From the NCBI GenBank assembly GCA_012735395.1, contig JAAYHN010000119.1:1-46597 (forward strand): a stretch of 46,597 nucleotides of DNA. Direction: 5' to 3'. Within the stretch, counting starts at the first letter, position 1; each line of letters starts with the position of its first letter. This stretch comes from Alcaligenaceae bacterium. GTDB lineage: Bacteria; Pseudomonadota; Gammaproteobacteria; Burkholderiales; Burkholderiaceae_B. The notes under the pieces are model-generated. The model was not told the DNA's origin, did not search any database, and saw nothing but the letters and a program-made list of their open reading frames with translations. A program made the position numbers and the translations under genes. Shown piece after piece: positions 8,864-17,344 of this stretch.

Positions 8864-10326
8864 TCAGCACCCATAGGTTGGGGAGGTGGCGGAGCGGGTT
8901 CCCACTCATCGCCTTCCAGTTCCGGTTCTTCGTATGCTTCCAGCTGTTCATAATGGAAAGCAATATCTTCATTATAGAGCGATCCGGCAATACCTTTAGC
9001 CAACACCTGCGCGCCTTCGGAGATGGCAGGAATATCGCCCGACACAGTACCATGCGAAGCCACGGCCGGGTAGCAGAAGCAATGAATGTTTTCAATACCG
9101 GTTAACGGTGTGCCATTCTTAGGCTGGAACTCAAAACGGGGACCCAGGTCCGGACAGGCTGTCAGTTCGGCATCTTCCTGGCCCAGCGGGGGCGCATAAC
9201 GGCCACGCCAGGTACGTACATATGGCGCAAAGCTGGCGTATTCGGGACGCAGATGCCAATCAATCTTGAAACCGGTGGCGAAGATCAGGAAATCCACATT
9301 GAAAATACCTTTTGGGGTATGGATCAGCAACTGTTCATTGGCCACTTCCACCTTGTCAATCGGGCAGCCCACATTGAAACGGGCATTTTCATGACGGGAA
9401 ACCCGCAAGGTACTGCCACGTGGCGGGGGCACCTGCTGCACATTGATATAGTGACGGATACGCCATTTCCATTGATCGGGCAAACTGGCATAACCATGCG
9501 TAATACCCGGATTGCCTGAGCCCTTGCCTTTATTGATACGCGGGATATCCAGGCGCCGAATCAGCAAATCAACACTGGCCGCACCGCTTTCCAGTGCCGT
9601 GGCGGCACTGTCCATGGCAGACGCACCGCCACCAATCACGGCAACCCGTTTTCCTTTCAGCGTATCATAGTCGTACGCATCGGAAGAATGGGCCCATAGA
9701 TGGCGGGGAATGGCATTGGCAAATTCGGGTACGGAAGGCCCGCCCAAGCCATCCCGGCCGGTTGCCAGAATAAGACGGCGCGCCAATACCTGCTGCTCGC
9801 CACCGGCATTCCGGACCGTAAGTTCAAGGTAATTGTCGGGGTTAAGCTCTACCCGGGTAATGCTGTGTTCATTCAGTATGCTGACATCCATGACCTTGCG
9901 ATACCAGCGCAAATAATCCATCCATTGCAGGCGGGGAATTTTATCCAGCAGCTCCCATTCCCTGGCGCCAAACTGGGCTTCAAACCAGGCACGGAATGTC
10001 AGAGAGGGCAAACCCAGCGCCGGGCCGGTCAACTGTTTGGGTGAACGCAGGGTTTCCATACGGGCAGTGGTGGCCCAGGGGCCTTCAAAACCATCGGGGG
10101 AGCGGTCAAATACCTGGATATTATTGATCCCCAAGTGCTTCAGGGCCGTAGCAACCGTCAAACCGGCCATACCGCCACCAATAATGGCAACATCCAGCAA
10201 GTTTGTACCCTTCACGGTTCTTGCGTGAACCCATTGTTTGGCAGGTAATTCCAAGCGGGATAAATCTTCTTTTAATCTTTCTTCAAGCTTATCCAGACCT
10301 GTTTTTTCTTCTGAAATCGTATTCAT
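8860..10326 (-). CDS. FAD-dependent, NAD(P)-binding monooxygenase-like flavoprotein
   Basis: 488 aa two-dinucleotide-fold flavoprotein. The FAD-binding GxGxxG is at 50-55 (GGGMAG), an ATG motif at about 188-190, and a second Rossmann motif GxGxxA at 232-237 (GGGASA), preceded by HSSDAYDY where flavin monooxygenases and Baeyer-Villiger enzymes have their fingerprint; a late FATGF motif is also present. This is the pattern of flavin-containing/N-hydroxylating or Baeyer-Villiger monooxygenases, but the Baeyer-Villiger fingerprint is not exact, so the substrate and reaction stay open. It is the first gene of a nine-gene operon with an ABC importer, a thioesterase-like hydrolase and a CMD/AhpD pair. 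No signal peptide. The C-terminus (about 465-488) is acidic and proline-rich. Confidence 0.82.
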   Translation of the reverse strand: MNTISEEKTGLDKLEERLKEDLSRLELPAKQWVHARTVKGTNLLDVAIIGGGMAGLTVATALKHLGINNIQVFDRSPDGFEGPWATTARMETLRSPKQLTGPALGLPSLTFRAWFEAQFGAREWELLDKIPRLQWMDYLRWYRKVMDVSILNEHSITRVELNPDNYLELTVRNAGGEQQVLARRLILATGRDGLGGPSVPEFANAIPRHLWAHSSDAYDYDTLKGKRVAVIGGGASAMDSAATALESGAASVDLLIRRLDIPRINKGKGSGNPGITHGYASLPDQWKWRIRHYINVQQVPPPRGSTLRVSRHENARFNVGCPIDKVEVANEQLLIHTPKGIFNVDFLIFATGFKIDWHLRPEYASFAPYVRTWRGRYAPPLGQEDAELTACPDLGPRFEFQPKNGTPLTGIENIHCFCYPAVASHGTVSGDIPAISEGAQVLAKGIAGSLYNEDIAFHYEQLEAYEEPELEGDEWEPAPPPPQPMGAE

Positions 10327-10375
10327 TTGGCAGCTCTTATATAAGGTATTCTTAATGCCGTAGGCATAAACAAAA

Positions 10376-10411
10376 ATATCGCCACACTATTTGAATATAA
10401 CGTGACGATAT
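10376..10411 (-). promoter_or_regulatory. Inverted repeat in the promoter region of the monooxygenase operon
   Basis: ATATCGCCAC (10376-10385) and GTGACGATAT (10402-10411) form 10-bp arms with a single mismatch and a 16-nt AT-rich spacer, 50-85 bp upstream of the monooxygenase ATG. Size and place suit a dimeric repressor or activator site. A second, AT-only dyad with perfect 9-bp arms lies at 10436-10458. No regulator gene is in the window to assign to either. Confidence 0.45.
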
Positions 10412-10496
10412 ATTAATTTTGATAATGCATATTTTAAATAATATAGTTAATATTATTTATACATTTTGGTTATAAGTATATTACATTTGATTTTTG

Positions 10497-12266
10497 CTAT
10501 TCTTCCACAAACCAGTTATCTTCAGACAACATGACCTGCTGATGCCCGTAACCGGCCGGCATCATGGGGAAACAGTTTTCCTGGGCCTGGACCCGCACAT
10601 CAAGGAAATAGGGACCGTCTGATTCAAGGCAGGCCTGTATGGCGTCTTCCAGCGCATTGGGGTCGGCCACCATGGCCGCCTCCCAGCCGAAGGCACGGGC
10701 CAAGGCAACGAAATCGGGCATGGATTCATTGTAGCTATGGCTGTAACGGCCATCGTGGATCAATTCCTGCCATTGGCGCACCATACCCATATGCCGGTTA
10801 TTGCAAAGGATGACCTTGACCGGTGTACGATGCTGGTTGGCGGTGGCCAGTTCCTGGATATTCATTAACACGGACGCATCGCCACTGATGCACACCACCA
10901 GTGAATCAGGATTGCCAATTTGGGCACCAATGGCCGCAGGCACCCCATAACCCATGGTACCGGCCCCACCCGAGGTTAACCAGCGGTTGGGCTGATTGAA
11001 TTTCAGGTACTGGGCGGCCCACATCTGATGCTGGCCAACATCGGTACTGACAATGGCATCACGGTTTTCTATTTGCTGATTGACCGTACTTAGCAAATGC
11101 TGGGGCAAAATGACCTCTTCGGAAGGCGTGAAGCCCAGGCAATCTTTCGCTTTCCATTTGCCAATGCGCAGCCACCAGTCATCAAGCTGGCTGGCATCAC
11201 GCTCCAGTGCCTTGATTTCATTAAACAGCCCCTTAAGCAAGGGGTAACAGTCACCCACCAGCGCTACATCGGCACGTACGACCTTATCAATCGATGCCGG
11301 ATCAATATCCAGATGAATTTTGGTGGCATGCGGGCAGAAATCGGACAGGCGGCCGGTAATGCGATCATCAAAACGCGCACCCACACACACGATCAGGTCG
11401 GCATGGTGCATGGCCAGATTGGCCTCCAGCGTGCCATGCATGCCCAGCATGCCCAGGAATTGTTTGTCTGTCCCGGGAAAAGCCCCCAGACCCATTAAGG
11501 TTAAGGTGCAGGGCGCGCCCGTATAATTCACCATATTACTGAAGATTTCGCAGGCATCGGGACCGGAGTTAACCAGGCCACCACCACCATAGAATACCGG
11601 GCGACGGGCATTCACAATTAATGCGGCCGCCCTTTTGGTGGCCGCCATCAGGACAGATGGCGACACCTGTGAAGAGGGGCTGACCGGTATGTCATTATTA
11701 ATGCTTTCTTCGGTATCGGCCGCTGCCGCCATTTGAATATCTTTCGGAAAATCAATCAGCACGGGGCCCGGACGGCCGGAAGCGGTCAGGTTATAGGCTT
11801 TGGCAGTTAAGGCAGCCACATCTTCCACCCGCTTGATTTGGGCATTCCATTTGGTAACAGGCCGTGAAATACCAACGGCATCACACTCCTGGAAGGCATC
11901 CGTGCCAATTGCACTGGTTGCCACCTGCCCGCTGATGCACAGGACGGGAATGGAATCGCACATGGCATCCAGCAGGCCCGAAGTGGTATTGGCCATGCCC
12001 GGGCCGGAGGTTACTAGTACCACACCGGTACGGCCGGTGGAACGGGCATAGCCCTCGGCGGCATGTACCGCAGCCTGTTCGTGGCGAACCAGGACATGGC
12101 GTAAACGGGGCTCTGAATACAGGGCATCATAAAGGGGCAGGACGGCACCACCCGGATAGCCGAAAATGGTATCAACACCATTGGCAATAAGCGTTTCCAG
12201 AAGAACCTGGGCACCATTCAGGGTGGTATTCTGTGTTGGCATGGAAGTCATTATGTGTTCAATCAT
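10497..12266 (-). CDS. ilvB: Acetolactate synthase, large (catalytic) subunit
   Basis: 589 aa thiamine-diphosphate and FAD enzyme that condenses two pyruvates, or pyruvate with 2-oxobutyrate, in the first common step of Val/Leu/Ile synthesis. GYPGG is at 36-40, the catalytic Glu63 sits in RHEQAA, followed by the conserved TSGPG, the FAD-region GARFDDR, and the ThDP motif from GDAS to CNN near the C-terminus. Length matches the biosynthetic class. No regulatory subunit gene (ilvN/ilvH) or ilvC adjoins it, which is unusual. The first ATG has no clear SD; Met6 and Met9 are alternative starts. It is transcribed divergently from panB, whose product acts on a valine-pathway intermediate. Confidence 0.93.
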   Translation of the reverse strand: MIEHIMTSMPTQNTTLNGAQVLLETLIANGVDTIFGYPGGAVLPLYDALYSEPRLRHVLVRHEQAAVHAAEGYARSTGRTGVVLVTSGPGMANTTSGLLDAMCDSIPVLCISGQVATSAIGTDAFQECDAVGISRPVTKWNAQIKRVEDVAALTAKAYNLTASGRPGPVLIDFPKDIQMAAAADTEESINNDIPVSPSSQVSPSVLMAATKRAAALIVNARRPVFYGGGGLVNSGPDACEIFSNMVNYTGAPCTLTLMGLGAFPGTDKQFLGMLGMHGTLEANLAMHHADLIVCVGARFDDRITGRLSDFCPHATKIHLDIDPASIDKVVRADVALVGDCYPLLKGLFNEIKALERDASQLDDWWLRIGKWKAKDCLGFTPSEEVILPQHLLSTVNQQIENRDAIVSTDVGQHQMWAAQYLKFNQPNRWLTSGGAGTMGYGVPAAIGAQIGNPDSLVVCISGDASVLMNIQELATANQHRTPVKVILCNNRHMGMVRQWQELIHDGRYSHSYNESMPDFVALARAFGWEAAMVADPNALEDAIQACLESDGPYFLDVRVQAQENCFPMMPAGYGHQQVMLSEDNWFVEE

Positions 12267-12451
12267 AAAATAAGTGATTCTTTAATATTATCAATTTTTT
12301 ATCGCAGCTGCCCGAACTTGCCTTTAATAACACGTTAAACTACGCATATTCTTATTATTCCTGCCGGCACAGGGAAGTGGCGCATGCCAAAAACATAAAA
12401 CAACGTCATGGCTGTGAAGGGGGACCGTTTTTACATGCAAGGAATTCTGAA

Positions 12452-13279
12452 ATGAGTGTTCACTCTGATATTAAACGTATCACTGTTCCACAATTAACGG
12501 CTTACAAAGGCCAGAAGAAGATTGTTTCCTTAACGTCTTATATTGCCCCTTTCGCCCGCCTTCTTGATGAATACATGGACATGATCCTGGTAGGCGACTC
12601 TACCGCCATGGTGGGCTACAACATGGAAGACACGCTTTCCATTACCGTAGAACAAATGGCTGCCCATGCCAAAGCCGTGGTGCGCTCCACCCAAAGGGCC
12701 TGCATCGTGGTGGACATGCCGTTTGGCAGCTATCAGGAATCGCCCGAGCAGGCATTTCGCAATGCCGCCCACATGCTGTCCGTCAGCGGTGCCGACTCTG
12801 TCAAGATTGAAGGGGGCGCCTATCTGGCCGAAACCACCCGTTTCCTGGTAGACCGGGGCATACCCGTACTGGCCCATATTGGCCTGATGCCACAATACAT
12901 GCATACCATGGGTGGTTTCAAGGCACAGGGTCTTGGCGAAGAAGCCGCTGCCCGTATTTTTGATGATGCCCTCGCACAGGCGCAGGCCGGTGCCTGGGGT
13001 ATTGTCATTGAAGGCACTGCCGAAGCACTGGCCCGCCGCATTACCCACAGCGTTAAAGTGCCCACCATTGGCATTGGCGCCTCGCCTGAGTGCGATGGCC
13101 AGGTGCTGGTTACCGAAGACATCCTGAATTTAAGTGGCCCGCGCATTCCCAAGTTTGCCAAACAGTTTGCCGATGTCCAGGCCACCATTAAACAGGGTGT
13201 TGAAGCCTACGCCACCCAGGTCCGTGATGGCTCTTTCCCCACCCTGGACAACTGTTTTGGTGTACCCAAAAATGGTTAA
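12452..13279 (+). CDS. panB: 3-methyl-2-oxobutanoate hydroxymethyltransferase
   Basis: 275 aa enzyme that transfers a hydroxymethyl group from methylene-THF to 2-oxoisovalerate, giving ketopantoate for CoA synthesis. Metal and active-site residues align: Asp49 (LVGDS), Asp88 (DMPFGSY), Glu120 (KIEGG) and the general base Glu187; the GIGASPECDGQ segment at 207-217 is also typical. The TSY-IAP start of the barrel (instead of the TAYD of the E. coli enzyme) resembles the alphaproteobacterial-type PanB. The frame is open from 12377, but AAGGA at 12439-12443, 8 nt before the ATG at 12452, fixes the start. No panC follows; instead the SET gene overlaps its last 8 bp. Its substrate derives from the product of the divergent ilvB. 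Confidence 0.93.
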   Translation: MSVHSDIKRITVPQLTAYKGQKKIVSLTSYIAPFARLLDEYMDMILVGDSTAMVGYNMEDTLSITVEQMAAHAKAVVRSTQRACIVVDMPFGSYQESPEQAFRNAAHMLSVSGADSVKIEGGAYLAETTRFLVDRGIPVLAHIGLMPQYMHTMGGFKAQGLGEEAAARIFDDALAQAQAGAWGIVIEGTAEALARRITHSVKVPTIGIGASPECDGQVLVTEDILNLSGPRIPKFAKQFADVQATIKQGVEAYATQVRDGSFPTLDNCFGVPKNG

Positions 13280-13793
13280 GCCCGAAAAACCGCTTGAAGG
13301 GGCGCCCTGGCATGAAGTGCGCCGGTCCACACTTCATGGCAATGGTGTTTTTGCCCTGCGGGACATTCCTGCAGGCACCAAAATTATCGAATACACCGGC
13401 AAACGCATTACGCCTGAACAGGCCGATGCCATGTTCCCGGTCAACCCCGATGACCCTTTCCACACTTTCTTCTTTTCATTAAGTTCGGGCAAAATCATAG
13501 ACGGCGGCAACCGGGGCAACGATGCCCGCTGGATTAACCACAGCTGTGCCCCCAACTGCGAAACCCAAGAGGGCCGTCATGGCAAGCGGGTGTATGTTTT
13601 TGCCAAACAGGATATCAAGGCGGGCGAAGAACTGTTCTACGATTACGGCCTGATTATCGACGACAAACTCACGCGCAAATTAAAGAAACAGTACCAATGC
13701 CTGTGCGGGGCCGCCAATTGCCGGGGCACCATGCTGGCACTGCCCGAAAAGAAAAAAGCCTCAAAGAAAAAACCGGCCGGAAACGCTGCCTAA
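13272..13793 (+). CDS. SET-domain protein-lysine methyltransferase
   Basis: 173 aa, essentially one SET domain: GNGVFALRDIPAG (23-35), the SAM-binding NHSC (89-92), the catalytic YDYG (123-126), and a short post-SET CxCxxxxC arrangement (143-150), then a Lys-rich tail (159-168) that may bind nucleic acid. Residues needed for SAM binding and catalysis are present, so an active lysine methyltransferase is likely; the target is unknown. The frame is open further upstream inside panB, but SET homology starts near residue 14 and the ATG at 13272 overlaps the end of panB by 8 bp, implying translational coupling. Its 3' end overlaps the next gene tail to tail by 33 bp. Confidence 0.86.
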   Translation: MVKPEKPLEGAPWHEVRRSTLHGNGVFALRDIPAGTKIIEYTGKRITPEQADAMFPVNPDDPFHTFFFSLSSGKIIDGGNRGNDARWINHSCAPNCETQEGRHGKRVYVFAKQDIKAGEELFYDYGLIIDDKLTRKLKKQYQCLCGAANCRGTMLALPEKKKASKKKPAGNAA

Positions 13794-14279
13794 ACCGGCC
13801 GCCATTTCCTGCAGGCATTGCCGAGCATCGCCCTGCACCACATTTGCACTGCAGGCAATCATCAGGTTCAGGTTTAAACCAAAATCTTCCACGGTGAAGC
13901 CCTGGCTGTCAAGGTGGCGGCCCTGCTCTTTGGCAACCGCAACCTGCTCAAGCAATGGCCGCTTTTCATTGGTATAGACCCAAACAGGCTTGCCCAGGGC
14001 AATCGCAAACCCCGTTTCAAAAACCGTACCGGAATCAGGCTCATGGCCACGGAAGGCGTTCAGGTTGGCCATGACCGCATCGGCCTGGCGTATCAATTCA
14101 AGATTGGCCTGGCAGATCCAGCGTGCCAGCGCCTGCTTGGACAGGCCGTCTGGCGCCTGATTGTCCAGCGGATACAGGCCCTCAAAGCCAAAGGCACTGC
14201 ACAGGGATTTAAGCTGATTGCCATATTCAACGGCATCAGGCCTGAATACATCGGGGCCGGCCAGATAAATTTTTTTCAT
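13761..14279 (-). CDS. Nucleoside 2-deoxyribosyltransferase family protein
   Basis: 172 aa protein of the nucleoside 2-deoxyribosyltransferase fold. It opens with YLAGPDVF (5-12), has a mid-protein acidic motif DSGTVFETG (82-90) with Glu88 in the place of the family's nucleophilic glutamate, and ADAVMANLNAF (67-76), a normal conserved stretch. Transfer or hydrolysis of deoxyribosides is the expected chemistry. Start chosen at 14279, where AGGA lies 8 nt upstream; longer frames to 14324 have no family support. The last 33 bp are shared, antisense, with the SET-domain gene. Confidence 0.83.
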   Translation of the reverse strand: MKKIYLAGPDVFRPDAVEYGNQLKSLCSAFGFEGLYPLDNQAPDGLSKQALARWICQANLELIRQADAVMANLNAFRGHEPDSGTVFETGFAIALGKPVWVYTNEKRPLLEQVAVAKEQGRHLDSQGFTVEDFGLNLNLMIACSANVVQGDARQCLQEMAAGLGSVSGRFFL

Positions 14280-14378
14280 AAAAACCATCCTTTTTGCTAC
14301 ACTTACATCGGTTTGATTTTCCAATATTAATTGAAATTACCCGTAACAACAGCGCCACATAAAAAACATAGGGAATAA

Positions 14379-15896
14379 ATGAAGAAAAAAACAATTTTCG
14401 CACTGGGCACAGTTATTGTGGCGGTCGCGGCATATGGTACCGCTGCATGGCAAGCCGGCAAAAAAACCGAACAAACCCTGCAGGCACGTGTACAAACGTT
14501 AAACGGGGCCCTTGAAAAATACCTTCCGTTCGGTATTAAGGCAACCCTTGAAAATCATGAGCGTGGCCTGTTTAGCAGTACGTCACAACTGAAAATTTCA
14601 ACTCACAACCCAACGCAAGAGCCGCAGGAACTGCTTTTCCTGCTGCAAACCGATCATGGCCCCTTGCCCTGGAGACAATTGAAAGAACAGCATTTCCAGC
14701 TGGCCCAATCATATACGACAGCCCGGCTTCAGCAAACCCCGCTTACCGAAGCGCTGTTCAAGGCCACGAACGGGCAATCTCCGTTTGATATCCAGCTTAC
14801 CACCCTCTATTCCGGCCAGCAGGAAATGGTCCTGAACGCCATTCCTGTCAGCTTCGATAAAGATAATTTCTTTTTTGATTACAGCGGATTAATACTGACG
14901 GCCAGCAGTGACGAAGCGCTGGACAATATCCGTGTCACGGGTGATATTGCCCATATCAGCGCGGGTGAAGGCACCCTGCAAAACAAAACGGAACATGCCG
15001 AATTCACCGGCATTCATTTCAATGAAACATTCCAGCGCAAAGCGGAACAGGGCTATGAGCTGCAGCGCGAACACAGCATGGAAAAAATCCAGTTTCATCT
15101 GCTACCCGCCCATATCGTGCTGGACCAAACCAAGAGCACTGACACCTTAAGTGATGATGGCAAAAATATTGCCGTCAGCAACACCACCAGTGCAAATAAT
15201 TTAAGCATTAACCAATATGACCTGGGCAGTATCAATTATGCCGTCAGCCTGGATAAAATCAGCTCCAGTGCGGCACGCCTGCTGTTCAATAGCCTGCTGG
15301 GTATGTTTAAGCAAGAACTGAACAAAGCAAAAGAGGGTGCGGCGCCCTCTTTCGACTCCATGAATGCCATGTCTTTGGGCCTGGCTGCCTTGGGCCTGTT
15401 CAATAATGAACCGCTTATTTCGTATGGCCCTATTAAATGGAGCCTGCCCGAAGGCAGCAGTGATGTTACTTTCAAAGTTGGGCTGAACCGGCCGAATTTC
15501 ATTTTAATGTCACGCCAGCCCGAAGAAATGTTATGGGACATGATCCGTTCACTGGACATCCGCCTGTCGGTTTCCAAAAAAATGCTGGCCAAAACCATTA
15601 CCACCATCAGGGAACTGGAACGGGCTTTTAACCCCGATGAGGCCAGCCTTGAATCACTGCCCGAAGACCCGATGCCAATGATCCAGGGCTATGCCGATGC
15701 GCTGGCAGAAGCAGGCCTGCTCACGCAGGAAGGTGACCTGATCAACGGTTCATTACAGGTGGATGGCGGCAAAAATATCAAAACCGCCAGCCATATTTCT
15801 TTCAATGGCGTTAGCATGACCCCCGAGGAGTTCATGGACACCATTACGGAACGGTTCAGGAAGATGGATGAACTGGCCAAATCGTTGCCGTGGTAA
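14379..15896 (+). CDS. DUF945 (YdgA-type) membrane-anchored periplasmic protein
   Basis: 505 aa protein of the DUF945 family. One N-terminal membrane anchor (about residues 5-25) after a lysine-rich start puts the long remainder in the periplasm. The body is rich in beta-strand-like repeats of the type seen in AsmA/YdgA-like proteins, with a helical section around 290-345. Family members are poorly characterised, so no function is assigned. An AGGGA site lies close to the ATG. It ends 11 bp from the convergent photolyase gene with no clear terminator between them. Confidence 0.82.
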   Translation: MKKKTIFALGTVIVAVAAYGTAAWQAGKKTEQTLQARVQTLNGALEKYLPFGIKATLENHERGLFSSTSQLKISTHNPTQEPQELLFLLQTDHGPLPWRQLKEQHFQLAQSYTTARLQQTPLTEALFKATNGQSPFDIQLTTLYSGQQEMVLNAIPVSFDKDNFFFDYSGLILTASSDEALDNIRVTGDIAHISAGEGTLQNKTEHAEFTGIHFNETFQRKAEQGYELQREHSMEKIQFHLLPAHIVLDQTKSTDTLSDDGKNIAVSNTTSANNLSINQYDLGSINYAVSLDKISSSAARLLFNSLLGMFKQELNKAKEGAAPSFDSMNAMSLGLAALGLFNNEPLISYGPIKWSLPEGSSDVTFKVGLNRPNFILMSRQPEEMLWDMIRSLDIRLSVSKKMLAKTITTIRELERAFNPDEASLESLPEDPMPMIQGYADALAEAGLLTQEGDLINGSLQVDGGKNIKTASHISFNGVSMTPEEFMDTITERFRKMDELAKSLPW

Positions 15897-15907
15897 CAAC
15901 ATGGCCA

Positions 15908-17326
15908 TCAGGATTTAATAACCCCATAACGTGCCAGGGTACGTTCCCGTGCCTGCGCATGGTCAACAATGGGTGGCAAATAAGCGCCAGCCAGCAACCA
16001 GGGTTCATGAATGTATTTGTTCGGGAGGGCCTCCAGTTCAGGAAGATACCTGCGAATGAACCTGCCCTCCGGATCAAATTTTTTTGACTGGGTAACCGGA
16101 TTGAAAATACGGAACCAGGGTTGGGCATCACAGCCGGTAGAGGCTGCCCATTGCCAGCCGCCGTTATTGGCGGCAAGGTCATAGTCGTTAAGCTTGCTGG
16201 CAAAATATTTTTCACCTTCGCGCCAGTCAATACCCAGATCCTTGCACAGGAAAGAAGCCGTCACCATACGCAGGCGGTTATGCATGTAACCGGTCTGGTT
16301 CAGCTGGCGCATGGCCGCATCCACCAGCGGATAGCCGGTTCTGCCCTCACACCAGGCAGCCAGATAGGCCGGGTTATTATCCCATTGGATGCGATCATAT
16401 ATGCGCCGGAAAGACTGGTTCACCACGTGCGGGAAATGATACAGGACAGCCTGATAGAAATCCCGCCAGATCAGCTCGGACAGCCAGCTTGCCGCCCCTT
16501 CATTTTTTTGCGCCAGGGCAAAACCGGCCAGTTGCCTGATGGACACCGTACCAAAACGGATATGCACCGACAGATACGACACCCCTTTGACCGCAGGAAA
16601 ATCCCGTGCTTCTTTATAGCGGGCCACCCTGGAGGAGAAATCAGCCAACAAAGCCTGGGCACCACGGCTGCCGGCAGGCAGCTTTACGCCTTCCCAGGCA
16701 CCGGCTTCAAAGCCGATTTCCGGCAAGGAAGGGATGCTATTACCCGCAGGTTTAACCGCCAGCCGGGCCGCATATTTTTCAACCGGATAAGCTTTCAGCT
16801 GAAAACCATCAATTTTCTTCAGCCAGGCATTTTTGTACGGCGTAAATACGCTGTAAGGCTTGTCCTGCCCGGTCAATACTTCAGGCCCCTCAAAAACCAC
16901 CTGGTCTTTAAAGTCGGCAAAACCGATACCCAGGGTATCCAGGCTGGCCGCAACAGATAGATCACGCTCGCGTGCCGCAGGCTCATAGTCACGATTGGCA
17001 AACACTTTCCGCACACCCAGTTGCATGGCCAGTTCGGGAATAACATCAAGCGCCGAACCATGCCTGACAATCAGGCCGCTACCCTGGCCACCGGCGCCCA
17101 GGGACAAGGCATTCAAGGCGATATCCAGTTCCTGCACGCACTGGTGAATAAACTCGACCCGCCGGTCTTTGCGGGTAGGCAAAGCAGCCAGGATATCGGT
17201 ATCAAATATGAAAACACAATACACTTTCTGTGCCGAACGCAGGGCATGGTAAAGTGCGGCATGATCTTCACAACGCAAGTCACGGCGAAACCAGACCAGG
17301 GCCGGGCTCAATGCAGTTACAGTCAT
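15908..17326 (-). CDS. phrB: Deoxyribodipyrimidine photolyase (class I cryptochrome/photolyase family)
   Basis: 472 aa flavoenzyme that splits UV-induced cyclobutane pyrimidine dimers using light. The N-terminal photolyase domain starts with LVWFRRDLR (10-18), a family hallmark, and the C-terminal FAD domain has GYPLVDAAMRQL, MHNRLRM and a WQWAASTG segment with the usual tryptophans. Length matches E. coli PhrB. It lies 18 bp after livF on the same strand with no terminator in between, so it is probably read with the liv operon. CPD rather than 6-4 specificity is assumed from class I similarity. Confidence 0.93.
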   Translation of the reverse strand: MTVTALSPALVWFRRDLRCEDHAALYHALRSAQKVYCVFIFDTDILAALPTRKDRRVEFIHQCVQELDIALNALSLGAGGQGSGLIVRHGSALDVIPELAMQLGVRKVFANRDYEPAARERDLSVAASLDTLGIGFADFKDQVVFEGPEVLTGQDKPYSVFTPYKNAWLKKIDGFQLKAYPVEKYAARLAVKPAGNSIPSLPEIGFEAGAWEGVKLPAGSRGAQALLADFSSRVARYKEARDFPAVKGVSYLSVHIRFGTVSIRQLAGFALAQKNEGAASWLSELIWRDFYQAVLYHFPHVVNQSFRRIYDRIQWDNNPAYLAAWCEGRTGYPLVDAAMRQLNQTGYMHNRLRMVTASFLCKDLGIDWREGEKYFASKLNDYDLAANNGGWQWAASTGCDAQPWFRIFNPVTQSKKFDPEGRFIRRYLPELEALPNKYIHEPWLLAGAYLPPIVDHAQARERTLARYGVIKS

Positions 17327-17344
17327 CCGATGACACTCCCTAGT

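Noticed and set aside
10327-10360. CTTATATAAG palindrome close to the monooxygenase ATG as a -10 box
   Set aside because: No -35 box at a suitable distance, and the resulting leader would be only about 10-15 nt; kept as unproven.
12377-12451. Longer panB start at 12377
   Set aside because: No SD before it and no homology in the extra 25 residues; AAGGA before the ATG at 12452 is decisive.
13775-13800. GGCCGG/CCGGCC stem at the end of the SET gene as a terminator
   Set aside because: Only six base pairs, within coding sequence of both overlapping genes, with no T-run after it.
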